Shown: positions 1 through 6,825 of the stretch, piece after piece | Position numbering within the stretch: position 1 is the stretch's first letter | Layout of the letters: each line of letters begins with the position of its first letter | DNA from: Halobacteriovorax sp. | Lineage (GTDB): Bacteria; Bdellovibrionota; Bacteriovoracia; Bacteriovoracales; Bacteriovoracaceae | Length of the DNA: 64,000 nt | Assembly (NCBI GenBank): GCA_002720865.1 | Contig: PBIO01000013.1 | Location: 1-64,000, forward strand | Direction: 5' to 3' | The notes under the pieces: generated by a model | Database searches by the model: none | What the model was told of the DNA's origin: nothing | Seen by the model: only the letters and a program-made list of their open reading frames with translations | Program-made: the position numbers and the translations under genes

Positions 1-391
1 GGAGCTTTTCTTTCCATTGATCAGATGCTACATGAAGGATCGGATGATTAGGATCAATATCAGAACCAGGGGTTACATCAAATATCTCAATTGCTAATCC
101 ACCGTCTCCAGACCACTCATCTTCTAACATAAGAGCTGCCTTATGACCGCCGTCCTTAAGATATATGTTAAATGCATATGACATTAGGCCTTGCTGTTCA
201 AAATCAAACCACTGGCCGTCAACAATAGTTTCCCAACCATCACCCATGCCATCGCCGTCAAGATCACCTCTTACTGCTAACTTTGTCTCATCCCAGTCAG
301 TATAACCATCTGCCCAAACGACGACAGCTAGTTTTCTATCCCATGGTTCAGATTTTTTCTTTTTTAATTTTTGTCTAAACTCATTTTTCAT
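1..391 (-). CDS. Hypothetical adhesin-module protein, 3' end cut off by the window
   Basis: An open frame of 130 codons runs off the left edge, so the C-terminus is missing. The ATG at 391-389 is preceded by a good ribosome site (AGAGGAG, about 6 bases upstream), which fixes the start. The first 15 residues are Lys-rich. They are followed by a compact segment with an acidic loop, DLDGDGMGDGW (around residues 40-50), which resembles EF-hand or thrombospondin-type calcium loops. I do not recognise the family. It is the last gene of a block of fibre and lectin-like genes and is separated from the upstream Ig-like protein by a 249-base leader that carries a duplicated element. A virion adhesin or accessory role is inferred from context only. 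Confidence 0.7.
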   Translation of the reverse strand, partial: MKNEFRQKLKKKKSEPWDRKLAVVVWADGYTDWDETKLAVRGDLDGDGMGDGWETIVDGQWFDFEQQGLMSYAFNIYLKDGGHKAALMLEDEWSGDGGLAIEIFDVTPGSDIDPNHPILHVASDQWKEKL

Positions 392-445
392 TAGTTTTCT
401 CCTCTTACTAATTTATTGTTAATACGATAACGAAACGAAGCTCAT

Positions 446-521
446 GACACAAAAAAACAGCCGATACACCAATATGTTACACCTAGAAACTAGACTAACA
501 AATAAAACGTATGACTGTTAC
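446..521 (-). ncRNA. Candidate structured leader or small RNA with terminator-like end, copy 1
   Basis: On the minus strand it starts with GTAACAGTCA and ends with TCGGCTGTTTTTTTGTG. The AACAG at the start can pair with CTGTT next to the T-run, closing a roughly 45-base interior and giving an intrinsic-terminator-like end. The same two end blocks occur at 5945-6011 with a diverged interior. This could be a small RNA or a leader attenuator; the sequence alone cannot tell which. Confidence 0.35.
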
Positions 522-575
522 ATTAACGTTGTGCCGAACCGGAGAACGACTAACTTGACTCATCAAAACCAAACT

Positions 576-629
576 CTGTAGGTTCGGTCGATTCCCTTAT
601 AAATATGGAGCTCGACCGAATTCCTACAG
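576..629 (-). terminator. Large 3' hairpin after the Ig-like adhesin gene
   Basis: Arms 576-591 and 612-629 are complementary over 16 bases with a two-base bulge, around a 20-base loop. It sits 12 bases after the stop of the 620-residue gene. The following T-rich stretch is weak, so it may stabilise or process the 3' end rather than terminate strongly. Confidence 0.5.
598..610 (-). promoter_or_regulatory. Repeated 13-mer, copy A
   Basis: The plus strand reads TATAAATATGGAG; in gene direction this is CTCCATATTTATA. It differs at one or two positions from the copies at 6075-6087 and 6783-6795. Here it lies in the loop of the 576-629 hairpin. It may be a promoter or processing element for the adhesin module. 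Confidence 0.35.
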
Positions 630-640
630 ATAAAACTTAA

Positions 641-2503
641 TTAACCTATCATTCTCATGCGGACTAAGCCTCCACACTCGACGACTTTAACATACCTTAT
701 TAATTCATCAGCAGCATTGCCGGCCGAGTCCTTAACATTGTATGTAATCTGGTAGTCTCCTGCCTCGGACAGATCAACTGGCGCGCCAGATACTTCAATC
801 GATTTTGATATATCTGATATATTCCCGTCAGCATCTTCATCTTCAGCAGTAGCACCTTCATCGCTGTATTCAGCATCATCCGTTCTACAGATTACCAATG
901 GGCTATCTTTATCAAACCCATCGCCTGTACCACGAAGTATAGGCTTAATTGTATCTGGTTTCTTAAGCAGTTCGATGTACCGCTCTGCAGAGGCTACATT
1001 ACCTGAGGCATCTATTGCCATATAAGACACTGTAAATGATCCATCCTTTCCGCTAGCTAATGCATCTTGGATAGCTTTTACATCTGCCTGACTTGGATTG
1101 GCAACAACATCTTGATCAATACTATCTGATGCATCTGCACCATACTCAACATATGAGCCACCAAATTCAATTTCTAAAGGCTCGGCAATAGTACTACCGG
1201 GCCCAAGGATTGTTATGACGGGTGGTAATGTGTCAACAAAAGTTACTAACCTAGTTCTCTTTGTTTCATTTCCGCTATCATCAATTGCTGTGTATACGAC
1301 TTCAGTTGTACCTGGGACAAGCGGGTCAATCTCATCTAATTCTGGATTTATAGATACATTGACGTCGATGTCCTCATCATCTGATACACTATATTCGTCA
1401 AAAGAAGGTGGCCATGGGCTACCTGCTTCTAAAACAATATTGACTGAGTCACCGAATGGTAACAACGTCAAATCTGGGTCAGTAATATCTGCTGCTTCCA
1501 CAGAAAACATCTCAGTAACCGTCTGGCCGTCTGCATCTGTTATAACACAAGACATGGTAATGGATTCGCCGGTAGGCAGCTCAGATATATCAAGAACTGT
1601 CCCTTGTAAGGTTTCACCGTTTTCCCACAAGTATGCATAGGGTTTTGTACCACCAGCAGCGGTTACTTGAAACTCAGCACGCTGTGTCTCTCTATCCGCG
1701 GATACCACTACGTTACCATCAATTTGAGCAACCAAAGGATCTGGTACTACTTCACCTTCAATAACAACAGTGCGTATAGCGGATGGTATTGTAATCTTAT
1801 ATGAGTAGGGATCGTCGCCATAACGGCCATAGGACTTGTCATAATTAATAAAGTAACCCTGGCTCATATACGAGGCCATTCTTGCATAGACTGCAATAGA
1901 ATATTGATAATCCCTATGATATTTCCTGAATAGTTCAGGATGATCCGTAGTATCATCTGGCCAGACAAACTTATAAGATCCGTTAAGCGGTGCACTATCT
2001 AATAGCTTAAAAACCATAGTGGTTAAAATATACCTACCGTCGCTACCATCTGATTCAGGGACTATATCACCATGTCCATGGTACCTGGAGGACCAGTCGA
2101 ATTTATAAGCATAGATATACTCACCATGGGTATCGGTATGATAATGTCTTACATATCCTCCTGTATTTAAGTCACCGGTTTTGATTAATCCGTCGGCGAC
2201 ACTGGTCGATGGCTTTTCGATCCATCCGTGATCGTCCCCGGTCTCATGAAGTGCTTGTATGCGCGCGCGGTGCTCTTCAGTAAATCGTGCAGTGTGACCA
2301 GGTCCGTTTTCAAAGCCGTAGAAAAACATACTTTCATGTTGGTATCCGGGGACACTCAACATAGTGAAAAAACCCTTATCAATCTGTGAGGGTGTCGGAT
2401 CCTTTATAATCACTGGCAGCTTAACAATATTTTCACCAAAAATAGGATCATTAGCATGATATTCTGGTGTACCTAATTCAATATGATGATCTAAATAAGA
2501 CAT
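641..2503 (-). CDS. Ig-like-domain virion adhesin / tail fibre protein
   Basis: A 620-residue protein, probably a surface-exposed fibre or adhesin. Residues 1-250 form a unique aromatic-rich region. From about 255 there are successive Ig-like folds: a PKD/Ig-like domain (about 255-340, ending in VITDADGQTV), then three DUF5011/HYR-like repeats. Each repeat has a DxxPP or DTIKP entry and a T/SYxxxDxSGN exit (around 405-425, 490-515 and 590-605). The protein ends in GGLVRMRMIG, a short basic-hydrophobic tail shared with neighbouring adhesin-module proteins. It lies 1 base from the upstream 92-residue gene, so the two are probably co-transcribed. The domain reading is by eye. Adhesion is inferred from the fold type and the context. 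Confidence 0.65.
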   Translation of the reverse strand: MSYLDHHIELGTPEYHANDPIFGENIVKLPVIIKDPTPSQIDKGFFTMLSVPGYQHESMFFYGFENGPGHTARFTEEHRARIQALHETGDDHGWIEKPSTSVADGLIKTGDLNTGGYVRHYHTDTHGEYIYAYKFDWSSRYHGHGDIVPESDGSDGRYILTTMVFKLLDSAPLNGSYKFVWPDDTTDHPELFRKYHRDYQYSIAVYARMASYMSQGYFINYDKSYGRYGDDPYSYKITIPSAIRTVVIEGEVVPDPLVAQIDGNVVVSADRETQRAEFQVTAAGGTKPYAYLWENGETLQGTVLDISELPTGESITMSCVITDADGQTVTEMFSVEAADITDPDLTLLPFGDSVNIVLEAGSPWPPSFDEYSVSDDEDIDVNVSINPELDEIDPLVPGTTEVVYTAIDDSGNETKRTRLVTFVDTLPPVITILGPGSTIAEPLEIEFGGSYVEYGADASDSIDQDVVANPSQADVKAIQDALASGKDGSFTVSYMAIDASGNVASAERYIELLKKPDTIKPILRGTGDGFDKDSPLVICRTDDAEYSDEGATAEDEDADGNISDISKSIEVSGAPVDLSEAGDYQITYNVKDSAGNAADELIRYVKVVECGGLVRMRMIG

Positions 2504-2781
2504 TATTCATTTCCTCCCGCAAGTTGTTGCATTATCTGATCATTTAGTTCAACACCAATACCTGCGTTCAGGCCGTTGGTGTCACAATGCCGTATCATGT
2601 CTAGCACAACAATGGAGCCCATGAATAAAGAGATATCATCCTCAAATTCTGAGAGATCTGTCTCTGCATGTGCCTCCTTAGCATCTTCAACAGCAGCAAG
2701 AAGTGCTGCCCTATATTGTTCATCTTCAACTTTTGCAATTTCATCAAGCAAAGGTTGAATATCACTATTTTCAATAGCCAT
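2503..2781 (-). CDS. Small acidic hypothetical protein
   Basis: A 92-residue acidic, largely helical protein with no recognised domain. It starts at an ATG preceded by AGGAG and its stop overlaps the next start by one base, so it is translationally coupled to the Ig-like adhesin. It could be a chaperone or accessory factor for that adhesin, by position only. Confidence 0.6.
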   Translation of the reverse strand: MAIENSDIQPLLDEIAKVEDEQYRAALLAAVEDAKEAHAETDLSEFEDDISLFMGSIVVLDMIRHCDTNGLNAGIGVELNDQIMQQLAGGNE

Positions 2782-2838
2782 TTTATTTCTCCTTTTTATT
2801 TTTTGTTTGTTTCATAACTTAACTTAACGACAAATTGT

Positions 2839-4101
2839 TTACTCTTGAGGTTGTGGGGCCTGACCACCAAACATACCCTGTACAGCATTTGAGAACATCT
2901 GCTGCATCGAGACGAATGTGTCATGCCTTAATTGCACTTCATAAACTGCCTGATCTCTTTCTTCTATTTTCTCTTGCCTTTCTGCTTCTTTGCTCTCTAA
3001 CTCCGCTTTCTTGATATTTATGTCGGATAGCGAGATCGCGATTTCTTGCTCAAGTACAGTCTTTAAATCATTAAAGATTTGATGATTTGGCGCAATCGTA
3101 AGAAAATGATAATCGTCAGTTATACTATCAGGATCAATAACAGTATCTGGTTCAATTTGGGCCCAGGAAACTCCATCAGGTAACAAACCAGGTGTATGCT
3201 TATCTGCAATTCCAGTCAGGCCAATGAATTGAATACCATCTCCAAGAATAAGATTCATGATTTGTGATATCTTATTAACTAAGGAGTTAGAAACAACTGA
3301 TTTTTCATGCTGCTTTTCCTGACGCTGATCCTGGAGGGTATTCAACTGAGCGGTGTTTTCGACAATTTGGTGTATATAATTGCTACGAGCATTTTCAATA
3401 TCGCCGAGTACGGTCTGCGGTATCGAGGCCTCCTGGCCGTCCCAAGCGGGATTAAAGACTTGATAAGCCTCGAGGAAACGACTCCGAATTTCTGCATCAT
3501 CTGAATTAATATAGGCTTTATAATGGCCCATAAGAACCTCAACTGAACGATGGCCATCGTTAGCAATCTCAATGTTGGCCGTGGCGGAATTAATTAAACC
3601 AATTATACTGACTATATCTGCTTGCAATGAAGACCAAAGTTCGAAATCGGTTGTATATTCTTGCTGGATAGATGCTACTTCGTTTAACATCTGCGTTGTT
3701 GATCTAAGATCTCCCTTAAGTTCAATCTCCACCCGGCGTTCTTGAGCTTGGATCAATGCAGAAAGCTCTGTGCAGATCTGAACGAGCGTCCGGAGTTCCG
3801 TTTCCGTAGTATTACGTTGGGAAACTGCCTCTGACCATGCTTCCCTGACTGCCTCAACTTCTTCAATAAGGCCAATTATCATAGGCTCATATGGCTCAAT
3901 CGCATGAAGAGTTTCGATTCTTTCCTCAAGTTGTATTATCTTTACTTGAAGTCCTGAAATTACTTCAGCGTAATCAGACAGCGGTTTACCATCAACGTAG
4001 ATTCTCTCTGCGTGAACCTCTGACCATTGTTTGTCAATTTTCCCAAGTGCACCGCCGTTGTGTACCCGAGGAACGAAATTTAATTTATTATCTTCTGGCA
4101 T
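2839..4101 (-). CDS. Coiled-coil tail fibre protein
   Basis: 420 residues. The N-terminal 50 contain GGALGKIDKQWSEVHAERI followed by YVDGKPL. This is the LGxxxxxWxxVHAxxIxVDGxxL pattern seen in many phage fibre and appendage proteins, where it leads into a trimeric shaft. Most of the rest is predicted helical and charged: coiled-coil-like heptads around residues 50-150, and again around 360-400 with many Glu and Lys. The C-terminus is Gln/Pro-rich (GGQAPQPQE). A ribosome site AGGAG precedes the ATG. It probably forms a fibre shaft or connector. No receptor-binding domain is recognised. Confidence 0.6.
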   Translation of the reverse strand: MPEDNKLNFVPRVHNGGALGKIDKQWSEVHAERIYVDGKPLSDYAEVISGLQVKIIQLEERIETLHAIEPYEPMIIGLIEEVEAVREAWSEAVSQRNTTETELRTLVQICTELSALIQAQERRVEIELKGDLRSTTQMLNEVASIQQEYTTDFELWSSLQADIVSIIGLINSATANIEIANDGHRSVEVLMGHYKAYINSDDAEIRSRFLEAYQVFNPAWDGQEASIPQTVLGDIENARSNYIHQIVENTAQLNTLQDQRQEKQHEKSVVSNSLVNKISQIMNLILGDGIQFIGLTGIADKHTPGLLPDGVSWAQIEPDTVIDPDSITDDYHFLTIAPNHQIFNDLKTVLEQEIAISLSDINIKKAELESKEAERQEKIEERDQAVYEVQLRHDTFVSMQQMFSNAVQGMFGGQAPQPQE

Positions 4102-4118
4102 TTTATTCTCCTTTTAGT

Positions 4119-4535
4119 TTAAATTTTTATGGTGTAGTCATTATCAACCAGTATGAGTAATGACTCGCCAGATCCCTCGGGATCAAATGTTATATCTAAG
4201 TCTTCATCAAGCTTAATAGATGCATCTAATTCAACTTTTTTAGAATTAAGTGATATATCTCCAGAGCATGAATAATAGACTAACGGTTCTTCAAAAACTT
4301 CAACTTGTAACTTACTGCTAGGTAGCACATCATCAGAAATGCCTTGTAACAAAGAATCCTCATATATAGAATTGCTTAGTATAATATCTCTATCTGTATC
4401 TAAATCTACACCTGAGTCTAGTTCAACATTCCTAGAGTTTAATATTAAGTGACTAAGGCATTCATCCCATAGCAGGGGGGGAAGTAAAATAATATTAGAA
4501 CTTCCTGCCATTAATCTTAATCTAGCTAATTTCAT
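4119..4535 (-). CDS. Hypothetical adhesin-module protein with two internal repeats
   Basis: 138 residues, unknown family. It starts MKLARLRLMAGSS, so the RxRxx peptide seen at the C-terminus of neighbouring proteins is here at the N-terminus. The rest contains two copies of a roughly 35-residue repeat with the pattern LNSxxVELDxxxxLDxDxDI followed by SLL (around residues 30-65 and 92-127), suggesting duplicated beta-rich units with acidic loops. An AAGGAG-type ribosome site precedes the ATG. A small virion accessory or fibre-tip protein is possible from context. Confidence 0.55.
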   Translation of the reverse strand: MKLARLRLMAGSSNIILLPPLLWDECLSHLILNSRNVELDSGVDLDTDRDIILSNSIYEDSLLQGISDDVLPSSKLQVEVFEEPLVYYSCSGDISLNSKKVELDASIKLDEDLDITFDPEGSGESLLILVDNDYTIKI

Positions 4536-4560
4536 TTATTTCTCCTTAATTTTAAAATGC

Positions 4561-5289
4561 TTAACTTAATAACCGTAAACGAACTAATCCCGGCTTTTCA
4601 TTTACTAATGCTAAGATTTCTTCTTCAGAAAACTCACAATCATAAAATTTAAAATAGTCGAAATATTCAAATAACTGAGTGGCGTTGCTTTCAAAATCTA
4701 AAGAACTCTTACGGTTCCCTATGACGGTAAGATAATTGTCTTCGTCCTGTGCAACGTTCACGTCATACGTGCACGCGAGGAGACCGTCAATATAAATTTT
4801 TGTTTTAGAACCAGAACCAACTACTGCCATGTGATGCCACTCATTATCATTGCATGTAGATAGATCTATATCACAACCGATATACATCGTTTCATTAATA
4901 TCACTCCAGTCTCTCTTAGTTAGTCTGGTACCACCCATCTTATTGTCTGGGGTAACATATACCAAGTGACTAGCCCTTCCGTCTGGATCATTTTCGTTAC
5001 ATAGTTGTAATATCGTCCTGTGTGTCCCAACAGTCTTGATACCTTTAAAGAAAAATGAAAAAGTCCATCCTAAACCGGCCGAACATAGTCTTGTTTTTAC
5101 TTGATTAAATTTGCTTAGGTTTCCAGTGTCACCAGTAAACTGAAGTGAATACTTTCCGAACTTTGAATCATTACTAGACACTACGGCACCATTATGAAAA
5201 TACCAGCCGCCTGGGCCTTTTCCCATGCCGGACTTACTGGACTCAGTTGGAGACTCAAAGTCTAAATAATGTTTTAAGTTTTTAATCAT
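4561..5289 (-). CDS. LamG/concanavalin-like lectin domain protein
   Basis: 242 residues, nearly all one LamG-type (Laminin_G_3) jelly-roll domain. Visible hallmarks are the opening HYLDFES, the strand YSLQFTGD, FSFFFKG, and the typical DNEWHHMAVVGSG then KIYIDGLLA (around residues 150-175). Such domains bind carbohydrate in phage receptor-binding and appendage proteins. It ends in PGLVRLRLLS, matching the tails of two neighbours. It lies 8 bases from the upstream 202-residue gene, in the same unit. A glycan-binding adhesin is likely; the ligand is unknown. Confidence 0.75.
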   Translation of the reverse strand: MIKNLKHYLDFESPTESSKSGMGKGPGGWYFHNGAVVSSNDSKFGKYSLQFTGDTGNLSKFNQVKTRLCSAGLGWTFSFFFKGIKTVGTHRTILQLCNENDPDGRASHLVYVTPDNKMGGTRLTKRDWSDINETMYIGCDIDLSTCNDNEWHHMAVVGSGSKTKIYIDGLLACTYDVNVAQDEDNYLTVIGNRKSSLDFESNATQLFEYFDYFKFYDCEFSEEEILALVNEKPGLVRLRLLS

Positions 5290-5297
5290 TATATACC

Positions 5298-5906
5298 TTA
5301 TGCTAGCATTCTCATACGAACAAGCCCTTCCACAGATGGTTTAGGTTCATCTTTAGGATTCGCCTTAGAATGACCGATGATCTTTAATGCATTATAATAT
5401 GCAGCCTTATCAACATCACTCTCAGAATATATAAAGATCTGACCATCTTCCGGGGTCACTGGTTCAAAAATTGCAAATTCAGTTGACACGGTATCCTGTA
5501 TACAGACGTCTTTTATTCTCAATAAGACATCTGAAATTTCGCTAGTCCCTCTATGCTGAATTCGAAATCCCACAACATCACCGACCCTGTAGGGGCTATA
5601 TAAGGCACCATCATCGTTTGTTGTGTAGAATTCATTTGCATTCTTAATTGCATCTTTCATACCATCCGGGGTGTCTTCACAAAGACGGCCGTCTTCTGCA
5701 AAGCGCTGGGGCGACGTATTCCACCTAAACACGAAAGAACTGTATACTTTTCCATCATTTTCAATATCGTTTTGAGGGAAAAAATGGTTGACGGCTTGCC
5801 GGGGGCGGTTAAAATTACTGGCATGCATATTGGGATCTTCTTTTCCCACAGGATAATGTATATCATCACCAATGGCCCAAAACATACCTTCTTCAATTAA
5901 ATTCAT
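5298..5906 (-). CDS. Hypothetical adhesin-module structural protein
   Basis: 202 residues, no recognised family. The composition is that of a globular, aromatic-rich virion protein, with a possible small beta-domain around residues 100-150 (SPYRVGDVVGFRIQHRG). It ends in EGLVRMRMLA, the shared tail of this module. It sits immediately upstream of the lectin-like gene and downstream of leader element copy 2, suggesting that this leader governs both genes. A role in the fibre or tip complex is inferred from context and from the shared tail. Confidence 0.55.
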   Translation of the reverse strand: MNLIEEGMFWAIGDDIHYPVGKEDPNMHASNFNRPRQAVNHFFPQNDIENDGKVYSSFVFRWNTSPQRFAEDGRLCEDTPDGMKDAIKNANEFYTTNDDGALYSPYRVGDVVGFRIQHRGTSEISDVLLRIKDVCIQDTVSTEFAIFEPVTPEDGQIFIYSESDVDKAAYYNALKIIGHSKANPKDEPKPSVEGLVRMRMLA

Positions 5907-5944
5907 TTTATATCTCCTTAAATTGTTAAAACATCAAACTCAAC

Positions 5945-6011
5945 GCACAAAAAAACAGCCGAAGCACTTATCTTTATGCAATACAGCAACAAAAATAAAC
6001 TTGACTGTTAC
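5945..6011 (-). ncRNA. Candidate structured leader or small RNA with terminator-like end, copy 2
   Basis: On the minus strand it begins with AGTAACAGTCA and ends with TTCGGCTGTTTTTTTGTGC, the same end blocks as the element at 446-521. The interior differs in sequence and is about 8 bases shorter. Conserved ends with a diverged middle suggest that the paired ends and T-run matter. It lies between a 13-mer regulatory candidate and the start of the 202-residue gene. Confidence 0.35.
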
Positions 6012-6074
6012 TAACGGAGTCTACAACTAAAGGAGACTAAATTAAAACGTAATTCGTGATTTGCTCACGACAAT

Positions 6075-6087
6075 TATAAGTATGGAG
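6075..6087 (-). promoter_or_regulatory. Repeated 13-mer, copy B
   Basis: The plus strand reads TATAAGTATGGAG, in gene direction CTCCATACTTATA. It lies 64 bases before the conserved block of leader copy 2; the corresponding distance in copy 1 is 77 bases. Confidence 0.35.
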
Positions 6088-6101
6088 TTCAATAGTTTTT
6101 T

Positions 6102-6494
6102 TTAACTGTCGTCGTCTTTACCAGAGATGAATCGAGCTCTAACAATACCGCCTGTACCCATTAATCTCATCCTATTCAACACAGGGACAGTATAAAAAAA
6201 ATCAATAAAAGTAGAAAAATTTTCTGCATCAGCATCTATACCTTCGATTCCCAAAGTAACCGTACCAGATCCAGATAACGAAATAACATCTGCTAACACT
6301 AAGCCATATGTACCTCGGCCATTTATGTCATGGGTTCCGGTCGTACCTGCAACCTGATCCTTAACATCAGGTCCGGCATCTATAGAAAATGATGTAATCT
6401 CCCAACTAGAACTTGCCTGATTATCGCTAAGTGTTAAATTAACCTTTTTAGAGCTTATTGTCTGCAGGTCCCAATTGTCTGTTACTAATGCCAT
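6102..6494 (-). CDS. Hypothetical adhesin-module protein
   Basis: 130 residues, unknown, Ser/Thr/Asp-rich and probably beta-structured. Near the end it has two copies of the module's basic-hydrophobic peptide in tandem: VLNRMRLMG and then GGIVRARFISG, followed by an acidic tail KDDDS. It follows the DUF5659-like gene after 13 bases. Assignment to the fibre/adhesin complex rests on this peptide and on location. Confidence 0.5.
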   Translation of the reverse strand: MALVTDNWDLQTISSKKVNLTLSDNQASSSWEITSFSIDAGPDVKDQVAGTTGTHDINGRGTYGLVLADVISLSGSGTVTLGIEGIDADAENFSTFIDFFYTVPVLNRMRLMGTGGIVRARFISGKDDDS

Positions 6495-6507
6495 GCTCTT
6501 CCGCTAA

Positions 6508-6747
6508 TTAAGACTTATATAAAATTTTCTTTAAATTACGTACATGATTATCAAATTTGCAACAATCAGAATTTACAAACTCTACTGATTTAGCTCGAGC
6601 TTTATTGTCTGCATCATCAAACTCAAAATAAAACCTACCATCTGGAAGCCGCTTACACTCAGTAAGCGAGAACCCGTGGGTCGCTAAATACGCTGCTATA
6701 GCAATATCTGATGTCACAAAAACATTATTTTGTGATGATGTAGTCAT
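6508..6747 (-). CDS. DUF5659-like small protein
   Basis: 79 residues. The pattern VTSDIAIAAYLATHGFSL, then RFYFEFDDAD and a C-terminal VRNLKKIL matches my memory of the DUF5659 family of small phage proteins of unknown function. It starts 36 bases after a copy of the 13-mer found in three gaps of this module. No function can be assigned. A database profile search would confirm the family. Confidence 0.55.
   Translation of the reverse strand: MTTSSQNNVFVTSDIAIAAYLATHGFSLTECKRLPDGRFYFEFDDADNKARAKSVEFVNSDCCKFDNHVRNLKKILYKS
6598..6610 (-). other. Internal segment of the DUF5659-like gene, no separate element
   Basis: Checked for a further copy of the 13-mer and none is present here. The 13-mer nearest to this gene is at 6783-6795. 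Confidence 0.1.
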
Positions 6748-6782
6748 TAATCCTCGGCTCCTTAAACGTCCTAATCCACAAC

Positions 6783-6795
6783 TTTAAATATGGAG
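6783..6795 (-). promoter_or_regulatory. Repeated 13-mer, copy C
   Basis: The plus strand reads TTTAAATATGGAG, in gene direction CTCCATATTTAAA. It is about 36 bases upstream of the DUF5659-like start with no leader element in between. Confidence 0.35.
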
Positions 6796-6825
6796 ATGAT
6801 TTAATTCTTGACAGTATACTAACCG

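Larger units (their letters stand above)
392..640. other. Non-coding gap with leader element (copy 1)
   Basis: No gene is visible. Read on the minus strand, it holds a strong hairpin just after the upstream stop (arms 576-591 and 612-629), a 13-mer shared with two other gaps (598-610), a conserved block GTAACAGTCA (512-521) and then CGGCTG followed by a T7 run and GTG (446-463). The last gene's ribosome site follows. The gap at 5907-6101 has the same order of elements. Confidence 0.7.
5907..6101. other. Non-coding gap with leader element (copy 2)
   Basis: No gene is visible. In minus-strand order it has the 13-mer CTCCATACTTATA (6075-6087), a small hairpin (CGTGA/TCACG arms, 6051-6075), the GTAACAGTCA block, the GGCTG-T7 block, and a ribosome site AAGGAGATATAAA before the next ATG. 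Confidence 0.65.

Noticed and set aside
598-606. TATAAATA on the plus strand read as a T4 late promoter
   Set aside because: No plus-strand gene follows it; all genes run the other way and it sits in a hairpin loop. Kept only as part of the repeated 13-mer.
392-640. tRNA or other classic RNA gene in the larger gaps
   Set aside because: No cloverleaf with acceptor stem and T-loop could be found by eye in 392-640, 5907-6101 or 42287-42413. A covariance-model scan would be decisive.
6598-6610. Possible fourth copy of the 13-mer inside the DUF5659-like gene
   Set aside because: On inspection no matching sequence is there; the low-confidence entry in the feature list at this place should be disregarded.
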